Shown: one piece after another, positions 19,566 through 31,043 of the stretch
How the letters are laid out: every line of letters starts with the position of its first letter
How positions within the stretch are numbered: the stretch's first letter is position 1
Source of the DNA: Mytilinidion resinicola
Lineage: Eukaryota; Ascomycota; Dothideomycetes; Mytilinidiales; Mytilinidiaceae
NCBI RefSeq assembly: GCF_010093595.1
Contig: NW_022985446.1
Span: forward strand, 393,616-457,615
DNA length: 64,000 nucleotides
Direction of reading: 5' to 3'
Notes under the pieces: generated by a model
The model's input: only the letters and a program-made list of their open reading frames with translations
Databases searched by the model: none
Told to the model about the DNA's origin: nothing
Translations under genes and position numbers: made by a program

Positions 19566-21482
19566 CTACCTTCCCTGGAAGAAATTTGTGTAGACCTCTC
19601 CAAGCGCATCAAAGCCGAGAGCACCGCCAAGCTCGAGAATCTTCCTGTTCCTCCCTGACTCCGCTGCGTCGCCCGAACCGGCGAACTTGACAGCCTCCTT
19701 CGCATCGCTGGGGCCATACACCCTAGCACACATCCTTCCAGCTGAAACGGGCTGCCACGGCGCCCCCCCATTCACAAACTCGATGAAATCCGAACTGAAA
19801 GCGCGACCCACCGCCTTCTGGGCGTCGGTCAGGTGCTCGGTGTAGTTTTGGAAAAGGTATGCTACATCCAGAAGATGCGATGCCTTGCCTTTGTATAGGC
19901 CGTCCCACGGATTTGGTTCGTTGAAGTGGAACAGGTACGCTTTGGAATGCCCGGAACGGGGCCAAGTCGCGGCGATGGTGATTGCTGGCGCGTAGAACGT
20001 GATATCGCTTGCGAATTGCAAGATGGAATGCAGTGCGTCGTCGTCGCTCGTATCTGAGCTTATTTGGTATGCCTCTAGGATGGCGGATGCCGCTGTCGGA
20101 TTGGATGTCAGCGTCGCCTCGACCGACCTTACAAAGTGAGCAGCTATGCCGGTCTTGCGATCGTGGAGGCCGATGTAGCCAAAGATATTTCCCTGAATTG
20201 CTTGCATGTTAGTACTGCCTGAAACAGGATCTGAAGGTCTAATCTCGTTGCGTGGAAGTGGAGAGGAAGGGGGAGGGTTTGTTACATCAAACTGACAGTC
20301 TCCCACCATGATGCTCTCGCACCATTTGAGTCCTGGGAAGGCTAGCTCGGTGCGATCAAGCGGACCGTTGAACATCTCGAATGTTGGTTCCGCAGTCACA
20401 ATATCGCCATCCATGAAGGGCATCAGCGGGATCGTGGGGGGAATTTTCTGCCACAGCTCGTCGGCTGGTATCTCCAAGAGAGCTTGGATACGAGACTTTG
20501 CCGACTTGCCAACGAGTCCTAGTGCTTGAAGAACACTGTTATACGCGAATTCGGTGGCCGGCAGTGGCAAAGGTTTGAACAGAAGGGCTGTTCCTCCAAA
20601 CGCAGCACTACGCTTCATCAAAGGCTCCTTGGACTGCAGGAGCATGGTCGCGGACACTTGCAAAGTACGATGGTCAGTGTTTTACATACTCTGGAGTAGC
20701 AAAGAAGGTAACTTACAAGCTCCGGCACTTTGGCCAACGACTGTCACTTCATCTGGCGACCCTCCGTACCCTCCGATGAACTTTTTTATCCACTGCAGTG
20801 CAGTCCGTTGGTCACGGAGGCCGTTGTTCCCAGGATATCCAGCCTGACGAAGCTCTTCCGAAGTGAGGAAGCCGAGAGCACCAAGACGGTAACTGCATAT
20901 CTAGTCAAATGGCACTCTTCGCAAAGATGTAGGCGGGAAAATCTGGATCAATAGTACGGCGATCCTACTTGATATTGATACCGATAATCGGCCTCCCCAT
21001 AGCCTTAGACTGCCGCACAAGCTCGGCGGCATCATACTGCGGCCACCAATTTGACCCAGTAGCAAAACCACCGCCGTGGATGAAAACAAACACAGGTAGT
21101 TTGCCTGCAGTATCGATTCCACCAGAGCTATCTAGCGGTACCGCGATGTTTAGGTTCAGGCAGTCAATAGCTGACGATGGCGGGGGTTGAGGTTTCGGCA
21201 ACGTGTGCTGGATAATGCCAAACTCCATGTCGCATCCTATCGGTGGAGACACTGCACTAGGACTAGATTCCTCTGTCAATCCGCCATGAGACACTCAAGA
21301 GGATTGGGAGCGCACCCATATGCTGTGGCGTCGATTGAGTCGGCCGCATAGCTGGTCACTAGAGTTGGCGGAGCGAGGCGATCAGCAAGCGCCGCATACT
21401 TGACCCCCAAGAAGTGGGCTACGCCGGCTGATTTTATTCCTTTGATAGTGCCTATGTCGCGATGAGCGAGTAAAATTTCCAT
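19566..21482 (-). CDS. Type B carboxylesterase
   Basis: Serine esterase/lipase of the cholinesterase-like family, about 575 residues. Four exons: 21482-21316, 21262-20969, 20892-20717 and 20656-19566. Joining gives ATAYG-PSAVSPPIGCDMEFG, the oxyanion motif FIHGGGFATG, YRLGALGFLTSEE, and the nucleophile elbow VTVVGQSAGA split from LSATMLL by intron 3. A His-containing ASHLLDVAYLF near the C-terminus fits the catalytic His region. There is no N-terminal signal peptide, so it may act inside the cell, unlike many secreted relatives. It is divergent from P450 B (523-bp spacer). Role inferred: removal of an ester group from a cluster intermediate or a plant compound. Confidence 0.87.
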
Positions 21483-22005
21483 GTTTTATTTAAGAGGACG
21501 GGCCGGATTCCACGATTGGAGAGGGGGCGAGAAGGCTAAACACACAGAGGGCCGTCGTTCACGAGTATCAAAGTGGCACTGCGAGTAGCTAGCCCCAGTT
21601 GTGGTAATCCGTGAGCAATATATCTGGCTATACCTTTTGCAGTGCGTCGTTTAACGCGAGTGTCCTTGGAACTCGAAGTATCTAATCGTTAGCATAGGCT
21701 ACGCGGAATGAGGGGGGACTGACCCCGCAGCCCACCCCATGGGGCAGCAATGGTCCTCCTTGGGGTTTAGCGGGATCGTTAGCGGGTGTGGTAGCGAACC
21801 ACTAAAATTCACGTCGGAGTTCACTGAGGCAAACATTGGGGTAGAATAAGGCGGGGGCTACGAAAAGAAACTCTCCGAGACCCTCACAAAATCCCAAAGA
21901 GTCTCGGCGCCGCCTCCGCTAGAATATCTATAACCACTGACCTCTTAAAGGCGGTCTGCAGCCATAGCACCCGCCATCAGTGATGCGCACTTACAGCCTT
22001 GCACT
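21483..22005. promoter_or_regulatory. Divergent promoter: carboxylesterase / P450 B
   Basis: A 523-bp head-to-head spacer. It contains the second copy of the short dispersed repeat (21772-21822) and, just before it, a G/C palindrome-like stretch (about 21720-21750). Confidence 0.45.
21772..21822 (+). repeat. Dispersed short repeat, copy 2
   Basis: Aligns with 3622-3667: TTAGCGGGTG, AGCGAACCACT, AAATTCAC and GAGTTC occur in the same order. Differences are mostly single-base. It lies inside the promoter of two cluster genes. Confidence 0.4.
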
Positions 22006-23616
22006 ATGGACTCCTTTCTCTTTCTCTTGCTTTTTCTCGGTACTCCAACTCTCTACCTTGCTTACGGCGCCCTCCAATCCCGGCTGAAGGCACGCAAATA
22101 CAGGATGCCGCCTCGTGTCCCCGGAATCCCGGTGTTTGGCAACACGTTTCAAGTCCCTCTGGTGCAGCAGGGGCCGTGGGGAAAGGAACTTGCTGAAAAA
22201 TATGGAGAGATGTTTACTTGCAGTTTCGGCGGCAACACCTGGGTCTTTTTGAACTCGTCACGCGTGGTTAATGATCTCTTGGAGCGCAGAGCTGCTATTT
22301 ACTGCTCCCGCCCCCCGTTTCCCATGACGCAGAGTATCATGTCAGGGGATTCGCGCATTGTGCTCATGCCATACAACGACCGATGGCGCGCGGTCCGCAA
22401 AATCATGCACAACATCCTTGCGGGTAGATCACAGGACACCTTCAAGCCGTACCAAAACCTCGAATCTCGCCACCTGCTCTACGATTACCTCCACCACCCA
22501 GACAAGTGGTATATCGCCAATGGCCGTTTTTCAAACTCGGTTATCATGTCTGTCGTTTTTGGGACTCGTACGGATCTGGACTCGGAGCAAACCCGCGAGC
22601 TCTTCGAGACAATTGAGCTCTTCTTGGAGAATCAGCAGCCGGGTGTGAATATCGTGGACGGATTCAATATCCTCGACAAACTCCCCAAACACCTGCAATG
22701 GTGGCGCCCGCGAGGCGAGAAAATCTTTCAGAAGACGAGAAAAGTGTACAAGAGAGAGCTCGATGCGGTTCACGCTCGCATCAAAGCTGGGACGCAAAAA
22801 CCATGCTTTGCTGTAGATTTCTTGAAGCAGCAGGAAGGAGAGACCAAATTCTCGGAAACGCAGCAGCTCTTCCTTCTCGGGACGCTCATGGAAGCTGGCT
22901 CAGATACGTCCCGTGTCAGTCTCGGGCAGATCATCGCAGGTGCAGCAACATACCCAGATTGGCCTGCGAAAGCGCGCGCTCAACTAGATGCCATTTGCGG
23001 CGTTAACGCTGAACGCCTCCCGGCATGGGACGATCGGGATGCTCTTCCGTATGTTACCGCCGTTGTGAAGGAGGGCTTTCGCTGGCGCCCGAATATTGCT
23101 GAGATTGGAGCACCAACGTCGCTCATCCGTGATGACGAATATGAAGGCTATCGTTTCCCCGCTGGGACTATTTTCACCTGGAATGCGTGGGCTATAGCAC
23201 TCAGCGAGAAAGAATATGAGCAGCCGGAGCGCTTCTTGCCAGAGCGGTTTATGGACGAGCATCTCAACAACGCATTGAAAGGCCACTGGGCATTCGGCCC
23301 TGGTCGACGAGTATGCGTCGGCTGGAAAGTTGGCGAAATGAACGTTTGGATCGCAATTGCACGGCTGTTGTATTGCTTTGAATTTGAAGAAGACAAGGTA
23401 CGATTTAGCCACCAACCCCCAGTACCGCACAACACCAAAGCTAGCTCCAAAACCGTCCTATTGACTTTCATGCAGGATCACCCCATCGACACCATGACGA
23501 TTCCCCAAATAACGAAGAATGCGGCGCCGTTTGCTGTGAAGGTGAAGGTCAGAAGTGAGAAACACGCTGCGTTGATTGAGCGGGACTGTCTTGAGGCCGT
23601 AAACACCAGATACTAG
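22006..23616 (+). CDS. Cytochrome P450 (cluster P450 B)
   Basis: Membrane-anchored monooxygenase. The whole span is open (536 codons), but 23398-23475 has a GTACGA donor and a TGCAG acceptor, is 78 nt long, and removes a stretch with no place in a P450, giving FEFEEDK-DHPIDTM and 510 residues. Signs: N-terminal anchor FLFLLLFLGTPTLYLAYG, hinge PPRVPGIPVFGN, helix I MEAGSDTSRV, ExxR as EGFR, haem loop FGPGRRVCVGWKVGE. The sequence resembles P450 A in layout and both look like the ordA-type cluster P450s; they are clearly different genes. Divergent from the carboxylesterase. Confidence 0.9.
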   Translation: MDSFLFLLLFLGTPTLYLAYGALQSRLKARKYRMPPRVPGIPVFGNTFQVPLVQQGPWGKELAEKYGEMFTCSFGGNTWVFLNSSRVVNDLLERRAAIYCSRPPFPMTQSIMSGDSRIVLMPYNDRWRAVRKIMHNILAGRSQDTFKPYQNLESRHLLYDYLHHPDKWYIANGRFSNSVIMSVVFGTRTDLDSEQTRELFETIELFLENQQPGVNIVDGFNILDKLPKHLQWWRPRGEKIFQKTRKVYKRELDAVHARIKAGTQKPCFAVDFLKQQEGETKFSETQQLFLLGTLMEAGSDTSRVSLGQIIAGAATYPDWPAKARAQLDAICGVNAERLPAWDDRDALPYVTAVVKEGFRWRPNIAEIGAPTSLIRDDEYEGYRFPAGTIFTWNAWAIALSEKEYEQPERFLPERFMDEHLNNALKGHWAFGPGRRVCVGWKVGEMNVWIAIARLLYCFEFEEDKVRFSHQPPVPHNTKASSKTVLLTFMQDHPIDTMTIPQITKNAAPFAVKVKVRSEKHAALIERDCLEAVNTRY

Positions 23617-23944
23617 TACTACTCGCATATCATTTCCCCCAGAAACACGGCTCGCCTGTTACCTTGTGTCTCATTTCCTCGCTATGCCTACGATTCTTAG
23701 CGAATTAGTAGTTTCCACCTATCCCAAGTAATCAGCAGCCCGGCATGAATAACAACAGACACTGCCCTTACATGTATCATACGAAGCTGAGCCTCTGACA
23801 ATGCTTTGTGATCCTATCCCGTTCCTACTCTTCTAAAGACGCGAAAGGACCATGCGGAAAATGAATTGACATAATCCATTGAACCTAAGCGGAGCAAATT
23901 TGGCAGCAAATTGAAGTGTACATAGCTATTTTACGATTGAGCCA
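23617..23944. other. Intergenic region between convergent genes
   Basis: Tail-to-tail 328-bp spacer between P450 B and the SDR gene. Nothing recognised. Confidence 0.4.
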
Positions 23945-24960
23945 TTATGGAATAAGTCGCCGTTGCCCTTCATCGACAGACTTGCTAAGGCCTTCACCCA
24001 TCCACTGCGGCTGCGTATCATGAAGCTTATCTTCAAACTCCACGATCTCGTGGCCTGCAACAAAGAAAGATTTCCCATTCACTTCTGGACGGACTAACGG
24101 CAGAAGTATCGCTCTTCCAACACCAGTAGGCTGATTGGCTGGTAGCTCTCCCCATATATCAAGTAGCTCTTTCATCATCATTGGTGTTACTAAGACGTAT
24201 AGCAGTCAGCTAGGAAGCCGCTCGATTTGATGTGAAGCTTACTAGTCATCCACGGCGCGATCATGTTGATGGTGATATTTTCCTTGACGAGCTGTGTCCT
24301 TAGCGACCGCATTAATCCGAGCACTCCGGCCTTTGAAGCACAATATATGTGGAGCGGAGGGGTGTCGATATAACTGGCTGCGGAACCAGTCATCACGATC
24401 TGAGTTCGTGTTTCCGGCCACTGTCTGAAATAATGCACCGCACATTTTACCACATAGAGCATCCCTGTTAGATTGATGTCTAGGAGTGTACGATCTGGGG
24501 CGAGCAGCTCTCCACTCTGGGGATCAAAGTGGTCATGAAGGAGGTCTTCTTTGTTGACACCAGCGTTGGAAAGAACGGCATGGATGATGCCGAAAGTCTT
24601 ACGGGTCTCCTCGAAAAGAGCAAGTACGTCTGACCACTTCGTGACGTCGCATTTGCGGAACAATACGCGCCTGCATACCACCCTGTTAGCTAGGAGCGAT
24701 GGCGGTGCTCAGAGAAACATACTCCTTTAATTCGGCCACAATCTTCGCGCCTTCCGTTTCGTTCCAATCTCCAATTGCAATTTTTGCCCCATACTCTGCC
24801 GGTGTGGATCAGTATCTCGTTTTACCGCAGCAGCATGTGGAAATGTACTGTGTGCAAGCTCCACCGTAGCTCTTCCAATTCCAGTTGCAGCTCCCGTGAT
24901 CAGAATGACTCGCCCATTCAACGCCTGCAATTCGGTATCCTTAAGGTCGTAGGTTGTCAT
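23945..24960 (-). CDS. Short-chain dehydrogenase/reductase (SDR)
   Basis: Classical SDR of about 285 residues, NAD(P)-dependent alcohol/ketone oxidoreductase. Four exons: 24960-24849, 24795-24723, 24670-24243 and 24189-23945. Joining yields the cofactor motif ITGAATGIGRA, AHKYGAKIAIGDWNE, the structural VLSNAGVN, the catalytic serine in MTGSAASYID and the active-site IYCASKAGVLG (Tyr-x3-Lys). Intron phases match at each border, and the second exon is only 73 nt. The acidic GDWN after the second strand suggests NAD rather than NADP. It is the last recognisable member of the left gene cluster; to its right the character of the DNA changes. Confidence 0.88.
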
Positions 24961-25521
24961 GGCTGCGAAAACAATCTAGTCGAGTAGACTGATCTGATGG
25001 CTATATAGTTTTCCCAACCATTAACGTCCTTAACCCTTATCTCTATAGGCAAGTTGGTTTTCCTAATGAGCGGCATTGCAAATGTTAGTCATGACTGGAG
25101 TAAAAAGCCCCAGAAGTGGTCATGCCGTGTAGAGCTGTTTGTTACCCCACCGCGGGGTAGAATAGGGGGAAGCCCCACACACGAGCTGGTGCCGACAGGG
25201 CGGGCCGACGCACTCTTCACACCACACTCTAACACCAACACAGTTTCATGAACGCACACTTCGGAGTAAACTGTAGCAGCAAGCTATCATCAACATGCTT
25301 ATCCCGCTGCCGAAGATGCTTGCCGCTCGGGAAACCTTTCGCTGCCGCTATTGGTCCACAACACTGCATGCCAAGGGCGGCTACATCCCTCCCCCAGGCA
25401 ACATCCCGCGTGCTGCGCCTGGTTAGAGAGCTATGTCGCAACAGCTGAGTCATCTTGTCGGAGACTCTCGACGAGCGAATGGAATCAACCACCGTCAGGT
25501 CTCTATAGCGTCGTTCATATC
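24961..25521. other. Intergenic region, cluster border
   Basis: Between the SDR start and the decayed HET gene. It contains a palindromic CCCCACCGCGGGG at about 25145 followed by GGGGTAGAATAGG, similar to a sequence at 21837. No gene. Confidence 0.4.
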
Positions 25522-27463
25522 ATGTTTTATTCGAATCATCGAATTATGATGACTGGAACCTACCGCCATACTCCGATCACCGAGGAGCGGAATATTCGGA
25601 TTCTGCAACTTCAACCCGCATCTCAAGGCAGCCAACTCCAGTGCAAACTCCTAGAAGTCAGTCTCGACGACGCGCCGAAATACCGCGCTCTTTCCTACGT
25701 TTGGTCCTCGGGACCCAGCGTGTCATATTCTCTGTGATGGCAAGCGTCTCCAAATCACGTCTAATTGCGAGGGTGCTCTTCTTCGGCTTCGACATCGGAA
25801 AATGCCACAGCTTTGGTGGATCGATGCTATTTGCATCGATCAAACGGTAGAAGCCCTTGATGAACGGAGCAACCAAGTACGCATGATGAGCGAAATTTAT
25901 ACCACGGCCCACGAAACTGTGGCATGGATGGGGGATGGAAACAGCTCCACGAAAAGTTGTATGCGAATTCCTGGCCTCCTTGGACCAATAAGTAGATCCC
26001 GTATATATCAGGCTACCAAGCAAGATTTAATTCCTAAACTATTAGCACTTGTTGGATATTCTGAAGGTACCCTCTTCTTTGTTCAGTTCGAAGATCGATA
26101 ATAACTTCCTGAAGAACTCCACACACATGGACTACGCGCCTTGATTAAAAACGAGTATTTTGAACGCGTGTGGACTCTGCAGGAGCTTTGTCTATCTCCT
26201 CGAAGTTCTGTTCAATGTTGCACTACGAAGATATCTTGGAGAGCATTCGGTAACGGCGCATTGAGCTTACTGGAGATGCGAACGTTGGATCATATTCATG
26301 ATGGCCGCTACTATGAAGGCGTTTTCTTCTACCGGATGCTTTGGGCCTGGCTACGTCATTCTAAGGACACCGAAGTATTGCGTTCACCATATAGTCTTCC
26401 TCTCGAACCACTTCTTCTTCTTCCTTTTACCGTCTCCTTGAAAGCCACAGACTCTAAGGATAAGGTCTTCGCACTCTACGGTATCTTCCAGAGACTATTC
26501 ATTTCAGTCCCTCTACCTGACTACACGGATTCTATCTGTCGAATCTACGCTGAGATAGCTTTCAGCGCCATCATGATGACCGAAACTCTACAAATTCTCG
26601 AAAGTGTTGATAGCGAGATGCGACTAGCCGACTTGCCTTCTTGGGTCCCAGATTGGAGTGCACACGACCCTTACATGCGTCTCCCGCGTCTGCGCACTCG
26701 AGCATCGAAGTGGTCCACACCCGAGGCGAGACGTTTGGATGATAGAAGAACACTTACATTGCGCGGAAAAGTTGTCGGGAATATCAGGGATCGAGGAGTT
26801 CCAATGCTTAAGCACAGCGCTGAGGGTGGCGGGTCTCCATTTACGCCAGCATCACTTTACTGCATCACAGTTCTGCAAGAATGGATTCGATTTGCTGTTT
26901 CTCCCGACGTATACGATGATGAATTCTCTGTTCTGCGTCATCCTTTATTTGAGATCCTCGATGAAATAAACGTTCCTAAACACCCGCACGAAAAAGCCTT
27001 AGACGAAAGAATTATTTAGTTCAATTGCCTGATGTCTCAATCTCCTGGAGGCACGAAACAATTAGAAGAGTTGAAAAGAAAGCATGCATACGACCCGAAC
27101 AACGTTCTTCGCGCGAAGACTGCCCTTGATAGGAATACTTTGGTTAGCGACCCTGCATATAAGATCTCAAAAGAACTCAACTCCTTCAAGATACTGTCCG
27201 AGCGAGATTATCATTGCATTACCACTGAGAAGCTGATTTCCTTGGCAATTTTCAAAACATCGAATGAGCTCCTCGGCATGGCGTTCCATACTATAAGACC
27301 GGGTGATATCATCGCGCTTCTCAGCGGTGGGGCTATGCCATACATACTTCGTCCGGAGGGTGAGAACTATCGCTTTATTGCAACGGCTGCCATCTCTCGT
27401 CTGATGGGTGGCGAAGAGTGGCCTGAAATCGAGGCCGACTTAATGAACTTCACTCTCATCTGA
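25522..27463 (+). pseudogene. Decayed HET-domain (heterokaryon incompatibility) gene
   Basis: Remains of a HET protein, the fungal allorecognition/cell-death family. Readable blocks in order: YRHTPITEERNIRILQL, YRALSYVWSSG, then in the next frame ILCDGKRLQITSNCEGALL and WWIDAICIDQ, QVRMMSEIYTTAHETVAWMG, then EYFERVWTLQELCLS, KVFALYGIF, and a C-terminal SGGAMPYILRPEGENYRF. Breaks: a frameshift near 25715; a second probable shift near 25960, where another frame reads CEFLASLDQ; adjacent in-frame stops TAA TAA at 26099-26104; and an in-frame TAG at 27017-27019 with the family's C-terminal block continuing after it. No intron with matching phases removes the double stop. All three nonsense codons can derive from CAA/CAG by a C-to-T change. 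The start at 25522 is the nearest ATG before the domain. Confidence 0.78.
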
Positions 27464-27887
27464 GAGCACCACCAAGCAGGTTCCTCTTTTGATGCCACAA
27501 TACACCTCAACATTGCGCACTGGCGGTATGCAGCCATATTCATGCGTCAAATTCGACGTGCGCTGCGTCGCGGAATCAGTAAAGGCGCTGTGTTTCATGG
27601 TGAATGCGGATGCGGCACAGCACCAAGCCCCAAACAAAATGCTTCGGCCACTACCAATCCAAACTCGACTACAAGAAGCTCTCTTACGATCTTGATACTA
27701 TGGACGCTGGCCATATGGCCTACTTCTATATTAAGTTCTACGCCTCTCATCTCCATACAATATAATGTTAGAAACCATGCCCAGCATACCAAGTCTCATC
27801 GCCAAGCTTAGAATCTCAGCATCTATTTCCTACGCAGAGCCGATACTCTAATACTCATTACATGACTAGCCTTCCGTGGTAGCAGTG
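27464..27887. other. Intergenic spacer (424 bp)
   Basis: Short open frames on both strands, none with a recognisable domain. Upstream region of the membrane-protein gene. Confidence 0.35.
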
Positions 27888-28756
27888 ATGATTTCCAACT
27901 ACGGCCGCAAATTCGCCTTCATACTCTTCACCCTCATCCTCATCGGCCTATCTGTCGCTGCCGTCGTGCTTAAAACCTCAAGCATCACGTTCATGAAAGA
28001 GGAATCCGGCACTTCCTTCTTTTCCGACAATGTCACCAGCAACCAGATGCACCAGATATGGGTGCTCCCCGAGAATCTCTACCGCACACCCACCAAGTTC
28101 GTGATCGGGACTGCGATAACCTCGATCGTTATTAGTGCACTCACGCTCGCATACATGGCCATGCACATCCGCGATGCTATTGCAGTACGCCGAAACCAGA
28201 GTAAACCCTTCGCTTCTTCCTCATTGCTGACACCGACCAGTCCCTCCCCCCACCAACAGCTCTCGTCGCCTTCGTCGCTCTCTTGCTCAACGCTATTCTC
28301 GCCCTCGCAGCAATGATAGCGCTGCAAACCACCCACGAATTCTCCGCTCAATTGATGACTGATCACAACTCCACTCTCCCCGCCGGGGTTTACGACTCCA
28401 GCACCTTCGACCTCGAGACCTGGGCCTGCGAGGTAAAGAATGTAAAAGATGTATCGAGATTCATGCACGATAGCCTATCGAATCAGTGTCGGGTTGAACG
28501 GGCTGGGAGACTGGTTGTGGTTTTCTGGATGCTGACCCCAGTCGTGGTGGCTGGTATGGCAGGGTGGATGCTTTGGGGGGTAAAGAAGGGGCTGGGTGGG
28601 AAGGATGCAGGACAGGGAAACAAAAGGGGGTGGAAAGAGTGGATTCCTCTGAATTGGTGGAAGAGCGGGCGTGTGAGACATATGCCGGCGCCAGTGCCTT
28701 TAGAGAGGAGGCCATATTCGTCACAGTATAGTGCTGCGAATCGGTCGGCCGCATAG
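27888..28756 (+). CDS. Four-helix membrane protein of unknown function
   Basis: Predicted protein of 269 residues in two exons (27888-28200 and 28260-28756). The intron has a GTAAAC donor, a GCTGAC branch-like site and a CAACAG acceptor; splicing restores the frame and joins VRRNQ to TLVAFVALLLNAILALAAM. Hydrophobic segments: FAFILFTLILIGLSVAAVV, FVIGTAITSIVISALTLAY, the TLVAF segment just named, and VVVFWMLTPVVVAGMAGWML. A polar loop with DLETWACEV and NQCRVE carries two Cys that might pair outside. The topology resembles small tetraspan proteins common in filamentous fungi. I do not recognise the family. The tail is basic, then Ser/Tyr-rich. Confidence 0.75.
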
Positions 28757-29405
28757 GAGGTTTACGACATTCGAATAGGCTGATCGATGAATGCTAGATG
28801 GTATTTGGAATGGTTAAAAAGAGTATGAAGTGGACAAATTGGAGGATAAACTGATACAAGTATAGATAGAAGAGTCGGCTACTGAATGAAAAGTAGGAGC
28901 CGGTATCCTGCAACATCGAAGCTCGAGGGGCTATGATTATCCACCAATTATTATACAACGAGAATTTTAGAAAGAATCAAGGAAATCCAGGAACAATCTT
29001 GTTCTGCTAGTATAGCTAGATTGTTACGATATACTGGGTTGTCCGGCTCCTCTCTGGACGAAAGGCGCAGGGGTGTGAGACCCTGAATGAACCCACAAAT
29101 CAATAAACAAAGCAGAAATAAACATCAACAGACGTAAAAGCGTACTCTGTCCACGAGCTGTCATCAAAATCCATCTACACCGCTTTTCGGCCATGCGATG
29201 TTGTTTGCGCTGTCGCGGCGTCATCGTCGTGTTAGAACCCGAGCTACGTCATCGAGGAAATCAGGGCATGTCCTCTCCCGTCCCCACGATATAAACACTA
29301 GACCCACCCGCCCGAGTTCCTGGTCCCACCCCAACCCAGACCTCACCATCAATTCAACTCTAGAACTCAATCCCACATCTCAAATACCCCAAACAATCAA
29401 CCGCC
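28757..29405. other. Intergenic region (649 bp)
   Basis: AT-rich 3' part, then a CT/CA-rich leader (about 29320-29405) directly before the next ATG, typical of a well-expressed fungal gene. No other feature. Confidence 0.4.
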
Positions 29406-29951
29406 ATGCCTTTCTTCGGCCGCTCCAACGCTGAAACAGTGCCCGCAACCACCACTACCAACAACGAGGTCCCCAACCGCCGCCGCAGCATGTTCGGACG
29501 CAAGGACAACACCGCCAATACTACGATCACCCACACCACGCACCAAAATAGCCCGACCCGCAACTCCGGCACCGGCCTACTCCACCGCCACGAAGACGCG
29601 TCCATCGAGAGCGCGAAACAGAGCTTGTTCCGTGCCGAGAAGGCGGAACGCAATGCGGACGAGGCGTTGAACCAGGCGAAGATTGCGGTTAGGAATGCTA
29701 GGGAACATGTGAAGAGATTGGAGAGGGAGGCGGCTGAGGAGTGAGTATCCCCATACCACCAAGTCAACACAGTGAATGTGACGTCACTGACTGAGCTAAC
29801 TATCTTATGTAGGGCGCGTCTTGCGAAGATCAAGCAGAAGCAGGCCCATGTTATTGGAAAGAGGGGCAAGGCTCTTGGTCGTAAGTATCATCCTTCTAGT
29901 GTTCAAATGAACGCGTGTCTAACAACTGACGCAGGCCATGAGCATGTCTAA
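29406..29951 (+). CDS. Small conserved-looking fungal protein, Arg/Thr-rich head and coiled-coil tail
   Basis: 139 residues in three exons: 29406-29740, 29813-29880 and 29935-29951. The third exon adds only RHEHV-stop, and its phase matches. The N-terminal half is low-complexity with PFFGRSNAE and RRRSMFGRKD; the C-terminal half is a charged helix (SAKQSLFRAEKAERNADEAL onward) likely to form a coiled coil, followed by QKQAHVIGKRGKALG. The xGRHEH end is, as I recall, shared by small uncharacterised proteins in many ascomycetes. No catalytic motif, no membrane segment. Function unknown. Confidence 0.75.
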
Positions 29952-31043
29952 ACAACCATCCCCACCGAGCATTATCCAGCTCTCCATCCCCTAGGCATCT
30001 CAACACGTGCTCGGCTTACACCTGCCTCTCATGCTTGAGGTCTATGCGGTTGCTCTTCCTGCAGGCGAATGAGCGAATAACCTTGATTTTCTTTTGTTCT
30101 CATCTGAGCGGCTTCACCTTCGCCGAATGTATACCAGCTTTTGAGCATGAGCGGGGCGAGCGTGGCATAGGCTGTACGATATTGGCGTGATTGGAATTGA
30201 GATAAATGAATTAAAATACCTTTTCGTCTAATTTTATGCTTCCGCCTCACGTGATCTGCGCCATGCTGCCATGAACACACTGATAAAGACTTAACTCTTC
30301 AACCATCTTCTAGACCTGCTTTCCTACATGTATAGGACTGATTTCCTTAACCTTTATACATAGTGAAGGAGTTGAAATTACCTATGACATACCATCTTGA
30401 ACCCGTGATCTCGGTTGTTCTCATCCGGACTAGCTTCATCTCCCACCTCATCCGTTGGAACACCACAGTGAATCACTTCTCCCACCAACGTCCTATACCA
30501 TCACCCTCTTTCGTCAACCGCTACCGAGGCTGTTCAAATTGTTTCCGTGACCAAAGACTGGCAAAATTAGTAGACACACGCCTTGAAATGCAGAGTATGC
30601 CACGCCGTGAGAACGTGGAGTCCATCGGTGAATCAAAGCATGGTGAGGTTGAACGCCCGTCAAGCAAGGTAGATGACCTTTGGCGGCTGGTTGAGTCTCG
30701 GAGAGAAGAAGTGGATGCATGCGAGAAGGCTGAGTAGGGACTGGGCTTACAAGATATTTGAAGAGACGCACTTGTATTGCTTCTGGCGTTTTAGGATATT
30801 ACAGTGAAAAATAGCCTACAACGTCATCGGAGTGTCAGCATACTGTGGTAATGCCACGCTACTCAACTAACACTTCTGCTTGTTATCTACCTCCGACGGC
30901 AGCCGGGACTCGGCACAAAAGTTGTTCCGTTACAAACACCTCACCTCACTCATTACCTTGCACATCCGGGTCGTTATTTCTTTACACCCATCAACGCTGT
31001 CACGTCTAGCGTTCGCACCAGCGAGTGCGGAGCACCACTGGCG
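29952..31043. other. Intergenic region (1.1 kb)
   Basis: An open frame of about 125 codons at 30363-30737 begins with GTG, has no domain and no supported splice partners, so I do not call it. The last 80 bp before 31044 are the leader of the first F-box gene. Confidence 0.35.

Noticed and set aside
30363..30737. 124-codon open frame on the plus strand
   Set aside because: Starts with GTG, no domain, no leader, no splice partners; probably chance.
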